64,000 nucleotides of DNA from Rhizobium mesoamericanum STM3625 (GCF_000312665.1 NZ_HF536772.1:1720753-1784752), one strand, 5' to 3'; positions 8,729-18,882 are shown, counted from the stretch's first letter. Notes: generated from the sequence alone by a model not told the origin. Program-made: numbers and translations.

Positions 8729-10065
8729 CCTGCAACAAAATCGAACAGCAGCTTGACATTCAGGCCGGCGATCAGGACCGCAATCAAGTAGGCGGTTGCG
8801 GTCAGCCAGCGCGGAGCGACCAGCGCGCCCATCTTCGCCTTGCTTGCGGTGAACATAACGAGCGGGAAGACGGCGAAGGAGAGCTGGAGGCTGAGTACGA
8901 CCTGCGTCAGGATCAGCAGTTCCGCCGTCCCCTGGTCGCCATACCAGATGGTGACGAAGGCGGCCGGAATGATGGCGATCGCACGGGTGATCAGGCGACG
9001 CACCCACGGCTGCAGCCTGATCTTCAGGAAGCCTTCCATGACGATCTGGCCGGCAAGCGTCGCGGTTACCGTTGAATTCAGGCCGCAGCAGAGGAGTGCG
9101 ATGCCAAAAAGCGTCGGGGCGATTGCAAGGCCGAGCAACGGCGAGAGAAGCGAGGATGCTTCGCCCAATTCCACGACATCCGTCTTGCCGTTGGCGTGGA
9201 AGGCCGCAGCCGCCAAGATCAGGATCGACGCGTTGATCAAGAGCGCGAAGCAGAGCGCAATGGTCGAGTCGATCGTCGCATAGGTCAGCGCCTCGCGCTT
9301 CTCCGGCACTGAATGGCCGTAGGCGCGGGTCTGGACGATGCCGGAGTGCAGATAGAGATTGTGCGGCATCACGGTGGCGCCGAGGATGCCGAGGGCGAGA
9401 TAGAGCATCTCGGGGTTGGAAACAATCTCGGCCGTCGGGAAGAAGCCCCGGATGACCGCGCCCCATTCGGGGTCAGCAAGGAAAATCTGCACGCCGAAGC
9501 ACACCGCGATGATGCCGAGTAGGGCAATCACGAAGGCTTCCACCCAGCGGAAGCCGATCTTCTGGAGATAGAGAATGAGGAATACGTCAAGCGACGTGAT
9601 AAGGACGCCGAGTTCAAGAGGAATACCGAACAGCAGATTGAGGCCGATGGCCGTGCCAATCACTTCGGCAATATCGGTCGCGATGATGGCGATTTCGGCA
9701 AAGGCCCACAGCGGAACGGAGACGTATTTCGGATAGGCGTCACGGCAAGCCTGGGCAAGGTCGCGGCCGGAGGCGATCGCAAGCCGCGCACAGAGCGATT
9801 GCAGAACGATCGCCATAAGGTTGGACAAAAGGGCGACGGTCAACAGCGCATAGCCGAACTTCGAGCCGCCGGCGAGCGAAGTCGCCCAGTTGCCGGGGTC
9901 CATATAACCGACGGCCACCATATAGCCGGGCCCGAGGAACGCGGCGATGCGGCGCCAGCGTGTCCCCTGTTTGTGCGTCTGGACGGAACGGTAGACATCG
10001 GAAAGCGATGCCTCTTCGCGCTCATGTCGCCAGCCGGTCTTTGTGTTCGGATTTACGATGTCCAT
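8725..10065 (-). CDS. mntH: Nramp-family Mn2+/H+ symporter
   Basis: MntH imports Mn2+ (and less well Fe2+) with protons across the inner membrane. The 446-aa protein has the two Nramp signatures: DPGN in transmembrane helix 1 (Asp56-Asn59, within [15 protein letters not shown]) and MPHNLYLHS in helix 6, together forming the metal site. About eleven hydrophobic helices are visible. An AGGTG ribosome-binding site precedes the ATG at 10065. A Fur-box-like sequence 47 bases upstream suggests control by the manganese-sensing Fur homologue Mur, which is the known pattern in rhizobia. Its 3' end overlaps the last four bases of the convergent methyltransferase gene. Confidence 0.96.
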   Translation of the reverse strand: MDIVNPNTKTGWRHEREEASLSDVYRSVQTHKQGTRWRRIAAFLGPGYMVAVGYMDPGNWATSLAGGSKFGYALLTVALLSNLMAIVLQSLCARLAIASGRDLAQACRDAYPKYVSVPLWAFAEIAIIATDIAEVIGTAIGLNLLFGIPLELGVLITSLDVFLILYLQKIGFRWVEAFVIALLGIIAVCFGVQIFLADPEWGAVIRGFFPTAEIVSNPEMLYLALGILGATVMPHNLYLHSGIVQTRAYGHSVPEKREALTYATIDSTIALCFALLINASILILAAAAFHANGKTDVVELGEASSLLSPLLGLAIAPTLFGIALLCCGLNSTVTATLAGQIVMEGFLKIRLQPWVRRLITRAIAIIPAAFVTIWYGDQGTAELLILTQVVLSLQLSFAVFPLVMFTASKAKMGALVAPRWLTATAYLIAVLIAGLNVKLLFDFVAG

Positions 10066-10111
10066 GCAGCGTTCACCTATGATCAGTGCGACCAGTATGT
10101 CTGATTAGAAT

Positions 10112-10130
10112 GATAATGCAAGTCATTCGC
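10112..10130 (-). promoter_or_regulatory. Candidate Fur/Mur operator of mntH
   Basis: GATAATGCAAGTCATTCGC agrees with the classical Fur box at 14 of 19 positions and contains the inverted repeat GAATGA...TCATTC at 10108-10128. It sits 47 bases upstream of mntH. In rhizobia the Fur protein mostly acts as a manganese regulator (Mur). Confidence 0.5.
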
Positions 10131-10234
10131 AACAACTATTGTACCGACAGATGTTTTCTGCGTCAGCCATTGCGTTTGTCTCTGCGTTGCATACATGGAA
10201 GACGTTCCGCTGATCTTGTCGCAAAGGATGGAAA

Positions 10235-11095
10235 ATGGCCGGATTTTTGAAGAGGTTGCTGCCGAAGCGTTTCCGCAAGGAAGGTGTGGTGATCCCCGTC
10301 GTTCGGCTGCACGGTCCGATCATGAGCGGCGGAAGCCAATTCAGGCCGACACTCAATCTTGCCTCCGCAGCGCAGGTCCTCGAAAAAGCCTTTAGCTTCA
10401 AGGATGCGCCAGCGGTTGCCATCTCACTCAATTCTCCCGGCGGCTCTCCCGTCCAGTCGCGGCTTGTCTTCACCCGCATCCGCGAACTTGCGCGCGAAAA
10501 GCAGAAGAAAGTCCTCGTCTTCGTCGAGGACGTTGCGGCCTCCGGCGGTTACATGATTGCGCTCGCCGGCGATGAGATCATTGCCGATCCCACCTCCATC
10601 GTCGGCTCGATCGGCGTCGTCTCCGGTGGTTTCGGCTTTCCGGAATTGCTGAAGAAGATTGGCGTGGAGCGTCGTGTCTATACAGCTGGGGAGAACAAGG
10701 TGATCCTTGATCCATTCCAGCCCGAGAAGGAAAGGGACATTGAATATCTGAAGACCCTGCAGCTGGAGATTCATCAGGTCTTTATCTCCATGGTTCGCGA
10801 ACGGCGTGCGGGCAAGCTGAAGAGCGATGATGTGGTCTTCTCCGGCCTTTTCTGGACCGGCACGCGTGGTCTAGAGTTAGGCCTGATCGACGGCCTCGGC
10901 GACATGCGCCAGGAATTGAAGCGACGCTATGGGGCAAAAACCAAGCTCGAGCTGGTAATGCCCGCCCGCGGTCTTTTCGGAAGGCGCATTCCCGGTATAT
11001 CGTCGGCCAACTTGGAAGGCGCCGGCGCCGGTCTTGCGACCGGGCTTGTCGAGGCCGCCGAGGAGAAGGCATTGTGGAGCCGGTACGGGCTCTGA
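10235..11095 (+). CDS. S49 family serine peptidase (SppA/SohB-like)
   Basis: A 286-aa protease with the Ser/Lys dyad of the signal peptide peptidase family. The nucleophile is Ser103 in VAASGGYMIA and the general base is Lys155 in GENKVILDPF. SLNSPGGSPVQS near residue 65 is the substrate-binding loop and SIVGSIGV the conserved structural segment. Members degrade cleaved signal peptides or membrane-protein fragments. No clear N-terminal transmembrane helix is seen, so it may be peripheral. The downstream 64-aa membrane protein starts 19 bases later and probably shares the transcript. It is divergent from mntH. Confidence 0.92.
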   Translation: MAGFLKRLLPKRFRKEGVVIPVVRLHGPIMSGGSQFRPTLNLASAAQVLEKAFSFKDAPAVAISLNSPGGSPVQSRLVFTRIRELAREKQKKVLVFVEDVAASGGYMIALAGDEIIADPTSIVGSIGVVSGGFGFPELLKKIGVERRVYTAGENKVILDPFQPEKERDIEYLKTLQLEIHQVFISMVRERRAGKLKSDDVVFSGLFWTGTRGLELGLIDGLGDMRQELKRRYGAKTKLELVMPARGLFGRRIPGISSANLEGAGAGLATGLVEAAEEKALWSRYGL

Positions 11096-11114
11096 GGAAG
11101 CGAAGGCTGGGAGC

Positions 11115-11309
11115 ATGCCGCAACTGATAATCATCATCGCGCTGCTGGTCGGGGCCTGGCTTCTCTACCGCCGCTTCATTGCCGATGCACAGCGGCTCGC
11201 CGAACGATCCCGCCGTGCCGAGAAAGAGCGCCAGACGGGGGCAATCGGCACGCTGGTCAAGGATCCGGTCACGGGTGAATATCATCTGAAGAAGGAGGAG
11301 GATAAGTAG
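11115..11309 (+). CDS. Small single-pass membrane protein
   Basis: A 64-aa protein with one N-terminal transmembrane segment (LIIIIALLVGAWLLY) and a charged cytoplasmic tail rich in Arg, Glu and Lys. The short motif GTLVKDPVTGEYHLKKEED resembles the 'VRDPVTGVYR' segment of small rhizobial and alphaproteobacterial proteins. The start at ATG 11115 lies 19 bases after the S49 peptidase gene. It might anchor or assist the peptidase, but that is inferred from position only. Confidence 0.7.
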   Translation: MPQLIIIIALLVGAWLLYRRFIADAQRLAERSRRAEKERQTGAIGTLVKDPVTGEYHLKKEEDK

Positions 11310-11844
11310 CTTGTTAGCCGCCTGCAATTGTCATGAGATACATTCGACAATGTCTATCATGGGGCGAGCGATGGAAGTTGCAAAAGGGGAAAAAGCCTGA
11401 CGATCCGTCCGAGCCCTGTCGTTGACGCGCTCAAAATTGAAAACAAGCGACGACATCGTCGTGCTCGTTGCAGGCTATCGTTCCCCCGAAATTGGCCGCG
11501 ATGAGACCGAAGAAGCGCAGCGGAGATCCGGCAAGCCGTTGCCATGACGCTGTCCGTTCACGGACTTGCAATCGATCATCTGACGAAGCTTTCGGCGCCG
11601 GCGCTGGCCGCAAGGTATTGTACCGGCGTTCGATAACGCGCCGATGCTCGCCGCAGCGCTTCAAGGGCATTGCGCGCGATTTTATTCCGAGGGTCTGATG
11701 ACGGTTGGTCATTGAGAAGCATCTGACAGTCTCAATCCGCTTCGGTAACCTGCCGCGGTCGACATCGGGCCGACGAGTCTTGACCCTTGTGGTCTGTTCG
11801 TGGCACCAGTCGCGCCAACAGTTCAATTGAATGGCAGTCGACCG
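11310..11844 (+). other. 535-base gap with short open fragments, no intact gene
   Basis: No complete gene is visible. On the plus strand, open fragments of 20-35 codons follow one another in different frames: one reads DDIVVLVAGYRSPEIGRDE at about 11440-11545, a second starts at the ATG at 11544, and a third reads FDNAPMLAAALQGHCARF at about 11630-11690. This could be an old pseudogene or chance. I could not name a family. The stretch also serves as the leader of glyQ. Confidence 0.3.
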
Positions 11845-12801
11845 ATGACGAACATCCCCGACCACATGAATCCGAAGCGTTCGTTCCAGGCGCTGATCCT
11901 GACGCTCCATAACTATTGGGCGGATAAGGGTTGTGCGGTGCTGCAGCCCTACGACATGGAGGTCGGTGCCGGAACGTTCCATCCGGCAACAACCTTGCGC
12001 GCGCTCGGTCCCAAGCCGTGGAAGGCTGCCTATGTGCAACCGTCCCGCCGCCCTTCGGATGGCCGCTACGGCGAAAACCCGAACCGCCTGCAGCACTATT
12101 ATCAATATCAGGTTATCCTGAAACCGAACCCGTCGAACCTGCAGGAGCTCTATCTCGGCTCGCTGGCCGCCATCGGCCTCGATCCCCTGCTGCACGACAT
12201 CCGTTTCGTCGAGGACGACTGGGAAAGCCCGACGCTCGGCGCCTGGGGTCTCGGCTGGGAATGCTGGTGCGACGGCATGGAAGTCTCACAGTTCACCTAT
12301 TTCCAGCAGGTCTGCGGTATCGAGTGCTCGCCTGTTTCAGGCGAGTTGACCTACGGTCTGGAGCGCCTTGCGATGTACGTCCAGGGCGTCGACAACGTTT
12401 ACGATCTAAACTTCAACGGCCGCGAAGGCGATGAAAAGATCAGTTACGGCGACGTCTTCCTGCAGGCTGAGCAGGAATATTCGCGCCACAACTTCGAATA
12501 TGCCAACACGGAAATGCTGCATCGGCACTTCATCGATGCGGAAAAGGAGTGCCAGGCGCTTCTCGCTGCCGGCGCACCGGGCGACAATGCGAACCAACTG
12601 CTGCACAAGTGCGTCTTCCCGGCCTACGACCAGTGCATCAAGGCAAGCCACGTCTTCAATCTGTTGGATGCTCGCGGCGTCATCTCCGTCACCGAGCGTC
12701 AGAGCTACATTCTACGGGTGCGGACGCTTGCCAAGGCCTGCGGTGAGGCCTTCCTGTTGACTGATGCTGGCGGGGTGAACCTGGCAAAGACTGCCGCTTG
12801 A
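11845..12801 (+). CDS. glyQ: Glycyl-tRNA synthetase alpha subunit
   Basis: GlyQ is the catalytic (glycine- and ATP-binding) subunit of the alpha2-beta2 bacterial glycyl-tRNA synthetase. The 318-aa protein shows nearly invariant family segments: [35 protein letters not shown] and [20 protein letters not shown] chose ATG 11845; ATG 11866 (MNPKRSF) is possible. glyS lies on the other strand 11 kb away instead of directly downstream. A perfect nine-base inverted repeat covers the stop codon (12790-12812). Confidence 0.97.
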   Translation: MTNIPDHMNPKRSFQALILTLHNYWADKGCAVLQPYDMEVGAGTFHPATTLRALGPKPWKAAYVQPSRRPSDGRYGENPNRLQHYYQYQVILKPNPSNLQELYLGSLAAIGLDPLLHDIRFVEDDWESPTLGAWGLGWECWCDGMEVSQFTYFQQVCGIECSPVSGELTYGLERLAMYVQGVDNVYDLNFNGREGDEKISYGDVFLQAEQEYSRHNFEYANTEMLHRHFIDAEKECQALLAAGAPGDNANQLLHKCVFPAYDQCIKASHVFNLLDARGVISVTERQSYILRVRTLAKACGEAFLLTDAGGVNLAKTAA

Positions 12802-12812
12802 TGAGCGGCAGT
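12790..12812 (+). terminator. Hairpin over the glyQ stop codon
   Basis: ACTGCCGCT and AGCGGCAGT pair perfectly around a five-base loop that includes part of the stop codon. No T-run follows, so it may be a 3'-end stabilising stem or a weak terminator. Confidence 0.4.
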
Positions 12813-12948
12813 CCGCCACGATAGTATCGTCATTCTCAATAGCGCAGTCTATTTGATCGCGCTGAAAGGGCTGCAAATGCAGGATGACAATCTGCCGCAA
12901 CCCGCATAGTCTCCGGACATATTTTCGGGCGTTGTGGGGGATTCGCGA

Positions 12949-13500
12949 ATGTATGTTATTCTTGGCTTAATCATCCTCATCGCACTTTATACCGTCTTTA
13001 TTTACAACGGCCTCGTTCGTGCACGGCAGATGGCTGAGGAAGCATGGTCCGGCATTGACGTGCAGCTGAAGCGCCGCGCCGACCTGATCCCCAACCTGAT
13101 CGAGACGGTCAAGGGTTATGCCGCGCACGAGAAGACGACGCTGGAAGAGGTCGTTGCCCTTCGCAACAAGGCGCAATCGGTTCCTCCCGGAGACGTCGCA
13201 GGCCGCGCCCAGGCGGAAGGCCTGCTCGGCCAGGCGCTTGGCCGGGTGCTGGCGCTCGCCGAAGCCTATCCCGACCTTAAGGCGAACGAGAATTTCCGCG
13301 AGCTTCAGACCTCGCTCGAGACCATGGAAAGCGAAATCCAGATGGCCCGCCGTTATTACAACGGTGCCGCGCGTGATCAGAACGTCAAAGTCGAGACCTT
13401 CCCGTCCAATCTGGTTGCTGGCCAGTTCGGCTTCCAGAAGCGTCAGTATTTCGAAATCACTAACGAAGCGGATCGCGCCGTCCCGACGGTAAAGTTCTGA
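12949..13500 (+). CDS. LemA family membrane protein
   Basis: A 183-aa LemA-type protein with one N-terminal transmembrane helix (VILGLIILIALYTVFIYN) and a helical-bundle domain. Family signatures are NGLVRARQMAEEAWSGIDVQLKRRADLIPNL and the C-terminal YYNGAARDQNVKVETFPSNL. The function of LemA proteins is not settled; the gene often stands beside a DUF2207 membrane protein. Here that partner follows after an inserted aroA-type gene. The ATG at 12949 is preferred to the GTG at 12934, since the GGGGG between them makes a ribosome-binding site. Confidence 0.92.
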   Translation: MYVILGLIILIALYTVFIYNGLVRARQMAEEAWSGIDVQLKRRADLIPNLIETVKGYAAHEKTTLEEVVALRNKAQSVPPGDVAGRAQAEGLLGQALGRVLALAEAYPDLKANENFRELQTSLETMESEIQMARRYYNGAARDQNVKVETFPSNLVAGQFGFQKRQYFEITNEADRAVPTVKF

Positions 13501-13593
13501 CATCTGCCATTTGCCTTTGCGTAAAAGCTGCTATGAGCAGGGCATGATCGTGGTCTGACATGGCCTTCGCGCAAAGACGGAAAAGACAAGGAA

Positions 13594-14853
13594 ATGAGTA
13601 AAGACAAGCTCACCATCATCCCGCCCGGCAAGCCGCTGATCGGTCGTGCCGTCCCGCCGGGCTCGAAATCGATCACCAACCGCGCGCTGCTTCTGGCAGG
13701 TCTCGCCAAGGGCACCAGTCGCCTGACTGGCGCTTTGAAGAGCGATGATACGCGCTATATGGCCGGCGCTCTTCGCGCCATGGGAGTGATCGTTGAAGAG
13801 CCGGATGATACGAGCTTCGTTGTCACGGGCAGCGGCAAGCTCCTGCCGCCGCAAGTGCCGCTTTTCCTCGGCAACGCTGGCACCGCGACACGCTTCCTGA
13901 CGGCCGCAGCCGCTCTGGTGGATGGCACCGTTATCGTCGATGGCGACCAGCACATGCGCAAGCGCCCCATCGGCCCGCTCGTCGATGCCCTGCGTTCGCT
14001 TGGCATCGACGCATCGACCGAAACCGGCTGCCCACCCGTCACCGTCAGAGGTACCGGCCGTTTCGAAGCGAGCCGCATCCAGATCGATGGCGGCCTGTCC
14101 AGCCAATATGTCTCGGCGCTCCTGATGATGGCTGCTGGAGGCGACAAGACGGTGACGATCGAACTGCTCGGCGAGGACATCGGTGCCCTTGGCTATATCG
14201 ATCTAACGACAGCGGCGATGCGCGCCTTTGGCGCCAAGGTCGAAAAGACGAGCCCCGTGACGTGGCGGGTCGAGCCGACCGGCTACACGGCAGCCGATTT
14301 TGTGGTCGAGCCCGACGCATCGGCCGCGACCTACCTCTGGGCGGCCGAAGTGCTGACATCGGGCAAGATCGACCTCGGTGTCGCGAACGGCGCGTTCACG
14401 CAGCCCGACGCGAAGGCATATGATCTGATCGCCCAATTTCCCCATCTTCCGGCCGTTATCGATGGCTCGCAGATGCAGGATGCGGTTCCGACCCTTGCTG
14501 TGCTTGCCGCGTTCAACGAGACGCCGGTCCGCTTCGTCGGCATCGCCAATCTGCGCGTCAAGGAATGCGATCGCATCCGCGCCCTCTCGAGCGGTCTCAC
14601 GCAGATCCGCCCGGGTCTTGCTCATGAAGAAGGCGACGACCTGATCGTCCAGTCTGACCCATCGCTTGCTGGAGAGCGCTTGCCTGCCAACATCGACACC
14701 TTCGCCGACCACCGCATTGCCATGAGCTTTGCGCTTGCTGGTCTGAAGATCGCAGGCATTACGATCCTCGATCCGGACTGCGTCGGCAAAACCTTCCCGG
14801 CCTATTGGCGGACGCTGGCTGGGCTCGGCGTAACCTATGCCGATGAGGGCTGA
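13594..14853 (+). CDS. aroA: EPSP synthase (3-phosphoshikimate 1-carboxyvinyltransferase)
   Basis: Transfers the enolpyruvyl group of phosphoenolpyruvate to shikimate-3-phosphate in aromatic amino acid synthesis. The 419-aa protein has PPGSKSITNRALLL (catalytic Lys25), GNAGTATRF at 93-101 for PEP binding, RPIG at 124-127, and LRVKECDRI and DHRIAMSFA further on. These motifs resemble class I enzymes (LGNAGTAMRPL) and not the class II form of Agrobacterium strain CP4 (GNAATGCRL). Phe101 stands where class I enzymes have Pro101. Many rhizobia have another aroA elsewhere, so this may be a second copy. It lies between lemA-type and DUF2207 genes. Confidence 0.92.
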   Translation: MSKDKLTIIPPGKPLIGRAVPPGSKSITNRALLLAGLAKGTSRLTGALKSDDTRYMAGALRAMGVIVEEPDDTSFVVTGSGKLLPPQVPLFLGNAGTATRFLTAAAALVDGTVIVDGDQHMRKRPIGPLVDALRSLGIDASTETGCPPVTVRGTGRFEASRIQIDGGLSSQYVSALLMMAAGGDKTVTIELLGEDIGALGYIDLTTAAMRAFGAKVEKTSPVTWRVEPTGYTAADFVVEPDASAATYLWAAEVLTSGKIDLGVANGAFTQPDAKAYDLIAQFPHLPAVIDGSQMQDAVPTLAVLAAFNETPVRFVGIANLRVKECDRIRALSSGLTQIRPGLAHEEGDDLIVQSDPSLAGERLPANIDTFADHRIAMSFALAGLKIAGITILDPDCVGKTFPAYWRTLAGLGVTYADEG

Positions 14854-14892
14854 CATTATCTGATGCGGCCGGCGCCGCAGGCGAGGGGTTTG

Positions 14893-16833
14893 ATGAACCG
14901 ACGGCTTTTCGGCCTTTGCTTCGTTCTGTTTCTGATGCTTGCGGCGCATGGCGCCATCGCTGCGGAGGTAATCAACGCCTTCGCGTCAAACATCGTTCTT
15001 GAGAAGAGCGGCGCGATGACGGTGACGGAGACGGTCTCCGTCAATGCCGAAGGCAAACGCATCCGTCACGGCATCTTCCGCGATTTTCCGCTGACCTACA
15101 GGGATGAGAAAGGCCGCCTGCGGCGGGTTGATTTCGACGTCATCTCAGTCAAGCGCGATGGCCGCGACGAGCCCTGGCATACTGAGTCCAAGAGCGGCGG
15201 CATTCGCATCTATGCCGGTTCGGAAGACGTCACTGTCAGCTATGGCCGCTCCGAATACGTCTTCACCTACCGTACCAACCGGCAGATCCGCTACTTCGAC
15301 GATCACGACGAGCTCTACTGGAATGTTACCGGAAACGGCTGGATCTTCCCGATCCTGACGGCGACGGCGACAGTGAACCTACCGGATGGGGCCAACGCGA
15401 TCGACGCGGCCTTCTTCACCGGCCCGCAGGGTGCGACGGACAGGAATGCAAAGGTTTCCGGCGGCGACAGTCGGCTGCTGTTTTCGACGACCCGGGCGCT
15501 CAATGCAGGCGAAGGCCTGACGATAGCCGTCAAGATGCCGAAGGGTTCGATCGATCCGCCGAGCCCCGACAACGAGCGGCGCTGGTGGCTGAGCGACAAC
15601 CGCGATTACTTTCTCGGCTTTGGCGGGCTTATTCTCGTCTTCCTCTACTATACGCGCTCCTGGTTGAAGGTCGGCCGTGATCCTGCCCGCGGTGTGCTGG
15701 TGCCGCGCTGGGATCCACCGGACGGCATCTCGCCGGCGCTGGTGAACTACATCGACAATCGCGGCTTCTCCGGCCAAGGCTGGACGGCGCTCTCGGCCAC
15801 GGCCCTCAATCTTGCGGTGCGCGGTTATGTCGTGCTGGAGGATCTCAAGAATTCGATCATCATCCGTCGCACCGACAAGCTGGTCGGGAAGGAAAGGCTG
15901 GAAGCGGGGGAAGCCAGCCTGCTCAACGCAGTTGGAGCCAAGGGCTCGCTGACGATCGATCAGTCGAACGGAACGCGGGTCAAGTCGGTCGGCGACAGCT
16001 TCCGCACAGCCATCGAGCGCGAGCATCGCGGCAAGTACTACAATGCCAATGCCGGCTACACGACCGGTGGCATCGCGCTCAGCGCCGCATCATTGATGGC
16101 GCTCTTTGTTTTCGGAACGCTTGAACCGGATGCCATCGCCCTGATGATCATTCCTGTTGTCGTCATCGTCTTCATCTCAATCTTCGTCGCGGGCTTCGCC
16201 AATTCGATTCGCCCCGGCAGGTCGCTCGGCGCAAAGATCATGTCCGTGATCGCGATTGCAATTGCCGCCTTCGTCGGCTTCAGCATTGTGTCGTCGTTGG
16301 CGTTGGCGCTGTTCTCCTCGCTGGTCGAATTGCATGAGACGCCGATGCTGTTTGCGATCGGCGGCATCATCCTGCTGAACCTGCTCTACGTCTTCATCAT
16401 GGGGGCGCCGACCCCGCTCGGGGCTAAGCTGATGGATGGCATCGACGGTCTGCGCCAGTACATGATGCTGGCCGAGAAGGACCGCATGAACATGGCGGGC
16501 GCCCCTCAGATGTCGCCCCAGCATTTCGAGAAGCTGTTGCCTTACGCGGTGGCGCTCGGCGTTGAAAAGCCCTGGTCGCGCGCCTTCGAGACATGGCTTG
16601 CCGCAGCGGCGGCGGGGGCTGCTGCTGCTTATGCTCCTTCGTGGTATTCCGGCAATTTCGGGAGCGGCAACTTCTCCGATCGCATTGGCGGCTTTTCCTC
16701 CTCGATGGCCTCGACGATCGCGTCCACCATTCCGGCGCCACCGTCCAGTTCGTCCTCCGGTTTTTCAGGCGGCGGCTCGTCTGGTGGCTTCTCCGGGGGC
16801 GGTGGTGGTGGTGGCGGCGGCGGCGGCTGGTAA
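14893..16833 (+). CDS. DUF2207 domain membrane protein
   Basis: A 646-aa envelope protein. After a signal peptide ([19 protein letters not shown]) comes the extracytoplasmic DUF2207 domain, with characteristic [31 protein letters not shown] and the [11 protein letters not shown] motif. A transmembrane helix follows near residue 245 ([15 protein letters not shown]), then a cytoplasmic region, two further helix pairs around 390-500, and a low-complexity Ser/Gly tail ending in nine glycines and Trp, a usual feature of the family. Function is unknown. Its partner in many genomes is a LemA protein, here two genes upstream. The ATG at 14893 follows a GAGGGG ribosome-binding site. Confidence 0.9.
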   Translation: MNRRLFGLCFVLFLMLAAHGAIAAEVINAFASNIVLEKSGAMTVTETVSVNAEGKRIRHGIFRDFPLTYRDEKGRLRRVDFDVISVKRDGRDEPWHTESKSGGIRIYAGSEDVTVSYGRSEYVFTYRTNRQIRYFDDHDELYWNVTGNGWIFPILTATATVNLPDGANAIDAAFFTGPQGATDRNAKVSGGDSRLLFSTTRALNAGEGLTIAVKMPKGSIDPPSPDNERRWWLSDNRDYFLGFGGLILVFLYYTRSWLKVGRDPARGVLVPRWDPPDGISPALVNYIDNRGFSGQGWTALSATALNLAVRGYVVLEDLKNSIIIRRTDKLVGKERLEAGEASLLNAVGAKGSLTIDQSNGTRVKSVGDSFRTAIEREHRGKYYNANAGYTTGGIALSAASLMALFVFGTLEPDAIALMIIPVVVIVFISIFVAGFANSIRPGRSLGAKIMSVIAIAIAAFVGFSIVSSLALALFSSLVELHETPMLFAIGGIILLNLLYVFIMGAPTPLGAKLMDGIDGLRQYMMLAEKDRMNMAGAPQMSPQHFEKLLPYAVALGVEKPWSRAFETWLAAAAAGAAAAYAPSWYSGNFGSGNFSDRIGGFSSSMASTIASTIPAPPSSSSSGFSGGGSSGGFSGGGGGGGGGGGW

Positions 16834-16937
16834 GGCTTTGGGCTCAAGCATTCTTGCTTGACCCGGGCGAGCATTCGCGCTTGACCTTTCGGCGCTCTCC
16901 CCTTAACCGCCAGACGGAAACGTGAAAGGGAACAGGC

Positions 16938-18209
16938 ATGAAGGTTCTGTTGATCGGATCGGGCGGACGCGAGCACGCATTGGCCTGGAAGCTAGCGCAA
17001 TCGCCACTCATGACGGAATTTTATGCCGCGCCCGGTAATCCGGGCATTGCCGAGCATGCGACCCTGGTTGCCCTCAATGTCGACGACCATGATGCCGTCG
17101 TTGCCCTCTGCAAGGACAAAGCGATCGACCTCGTCGTCGTCGGTCCGGAAGCACCGCTCGTCGCTGGCATCGCCGACAAGCTACGCACGGCTGGCTTTGC
17201 CGTCTTCGGCCCATCGTCATCCGCGGCTCAGCTCGAGGGGTCGAAGGGCTTCACCAAGGATATCTGTGCCCGCTACGCCATTCCGACCGGCGCCTACCAG
17301 CGCTTCAATAACGCGCCGAAGGCCAAAGCCTATATCCGCCAGCAGGGCGCCCCGATTGTCGTCAAGGCCGATGGCCTTGCTGCCGGCAAGGGTGTGACCG
17401 TTGCCTCGACCGTCGACGAAGCGCTCGCTGCCGTCGATGATTGCTTCGAGGGTGCCTTCGGTGCTGCCGGTGCCGAGGTTGTCATCGAAGCCTATCTCGA
17501 TGGCGAGGAAGCGAGCTTCTTCTGTCTCTGCGATGGCAAGCATGTCCTGCCGCTCGCAACAGCCCAGGATCACAAGCGGGTGGGCGAGGGCGACACCGGC
17601 CCCAACACCGGCGGCATGGGCGCCTATTCGCCGGCGCCCGTCATGACGGCTGAGATGGTCGAGCGCACGATGAAGGAAATCATCGAACCGACCATGCGCG
17701 GCATGGCCGAAAGCGGCTATCCTTTCTCCGGCGTCTTCTTCGCCGGGCTGATGATCACCGCCAAGGGCCCCGAGCTCATCGAATACAATGTCCGCTTCGG
17801 CGATCCCGAATGCCAGGTGCTGATGATGCGGCTGAAAAGCGATCTCCTGCCGCTCCTCTTTGCCACGGCCAATGGCACACTTGACGAGGTGGCTGCAGAA
17901 TGGACTGATGATCCGGCCCTGACTGTCGTCATGGCATCGAAGGGATATCCGGGCTCCTACGACAAGAACACACTGATCCGCCATTTGCCGGAAGCGGGCG
18001 AGGGCGCCAAGGTGTTTCATGCCGGTACAGCCCTGAAGGATGGAGCGCTGGTTGCGACCGGCGGCCGCGTGCTGAACGTCACTGCGACGGGCAAGACAGT
18101 CGGCGAGGCGCAGACGCGTGCCTATGCGCTGCTCGACAAGGTCGATTGGGACAACGGCTTCTGCCGCCGAGACATCGGCTGGCGCGCCGTCGAACGCGAA
18201 AAAGCGTGA
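16938..18209 (+). CDS. purD: Phosphoribosylamine--glycine ligase (GAR synthetase)
   Basis: PurD joins glycine to phosphoribosylamine using ATP in the second step of purine synthesis. The 423-aa protein begins [19 protein letters not shown], the family N-terminal motif, and has the ATP-grasp core [18 protein letters not shown] and the signature [34 protein letters not shown] binds nucleotide. Length is normal. A GAAAGGG site precedes the ATG. A short stem (ACCCGAAATCGGGT, 18214-18227) followed by a T-rich stretch may terminate the transcript. Confidence 0.97.
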   Translation: MKVLLIGSGGREHALAWKLAQSPLMTEFYAAPGNPGIAEHATLVALNVDDHDAVVALCKDKAIDLVVVGPEAPLVAGIADKLRTAGFAVFGPSSSAAQLEGSKGFTKDICARYAIPTGAYQRFNNAPKAKAYIRQQGAPIVVKADGLAAGKGVTVASTVDEALAAVDDCFEGAFGAAGAEVVIEAYLDGEEASFFCLCDGKHVLPLATAQDHKRVGEGDTGPNTGGMGAYSPAPVMTAEMVERTMKEIIEPTMRGMAESGYPFSGVFFAGLMITAKGPELIEYNVRFGDPECQVLMMRLKSDLLPLLFATANGTLDEVAAEWTDDPALTVVMASKGYPGSYDKNTLIRHLPEAGEGAKVFHAGTALKDGALVATGGRVLNVTATGKTVGEAQTRAYALLDKVDWDNGFCRRDIGWRAVEREKA

Positions 18210-18312
18210 GCAAACCCGAAATCGGGTCAGTTCTCTAAATTTTTACCCTTTCCCCTGACGGGATGGAAACAAAGCCGCGCTAGTCTCTTCTCAACGTGAG
18301 ACGGAGTGTTCC

Positions 18313-18777
18313 ATGCGTCGGCTTATTTGGGGTGCGATAGCTGTTTTTGCGGCAGGATCTGCCTTTGCCTCGTCGATCGAGGTGGTCGGCAAGGACGCGC
18401 GTACCAATGGCGAGAGCATCACCCTGGAAAGCTGCAAAAGCTGCCCGCCACTTGAAACCGTCGAGCGCAAGAAGGACTACACCGTACCGACGCTGGCGCC
18501 TGGCTCGCTGCAGTCTTCGGAAATTCGCGACGTCAACGGTGAGAAGAAGCTATATCGCACCGAAGGCTGGATGGGTGGCTCGCCCATCGTTTTCGTTACC
18601 AAGGCTCCGGCTGCGTCCATGACGGCTGTGACACAGCCGGCCGACAACATCGACCGGACATCGACGACGGCTGCTGTCATCAGCGGTGACGTCAAGCCGA
18701 AAGCCGCGGGCGTGGCGGCCGTGGTGACGGAACAAACGTCGCCGCTCGACGTTTCCAAGTTTGAGCTTCGGCCCTGA
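18313..18777 (+). CDS. Small secreted protein, possible HPE1-like
   Basis: A 154-aa protein with a clear signal peptide (MRRLIWGAIAVFAAGSAFA, cut before SSIEV). The mature part has a CxxC pair (ESCKSCPPLE) and a conserved-looking GWMGGSPIVFVTKAP segment, then a Ala/Thr-rich tail. It resembles short secreted proteins of Rhizobiaceae that are sometimes labelled 'plant virulence effector HPE1-like'; I recall the pattern but cannot verify it here, and no effector role is implied by the sequence. A strong intrinsic terminator lies 65 bases downstream. Confidence 0.75.
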   Translation: MRRLIWGAIAVFAAGSAFASSIEVVGKDARTNGESITLESCKSCPPLETVERKKDYTVPTLAPGSLQSSEIRDVNGEKKLYRTEGWMGGSPIVFVTKAPAASMTAVTQPADNIDRTSTTAAVISGDVKPKAAGVAAVVTEQTSPLDVSKFELRP

Positions 18778-18841
18778 TTTCAAGTTCCCTGCCCCAGCCC
18801 GACCAAAGTTTGGTCGACCGGGGTCCACCCCCGAGGTGGAT

Positions 18842-18877
18842 AAAATGCGTCCCTGAGAGAAGCAGGGGCGCATTTTT
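18842..18877. terminator. Bidirectional intrinsic terminator
   Basis: AAAATGCGTCCCTG pairs with CAGGGGCGCATTTT around a seven-base loop, with A-run and T-run on the two sides. It separates the secreted-protein gene on the plus strand from the small reverse-strand gene and could serve both. Confidence 0.85.
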
Positions 18878-18882
18878 CGTTT

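Noticed and set aside
11431..12195. A 254-codon minus-strand frame over the glyQ leader
   Set aside because: It runs antisense into glyQ and has no recognisable motif.
16790..16833. GGT/GGC repeat at the end of the DUF2207 gene as a mobile or unstable repeat
   Set aside because: A poly-Gly tail is a usual feature of this family, so it is noted only in the gene entry.
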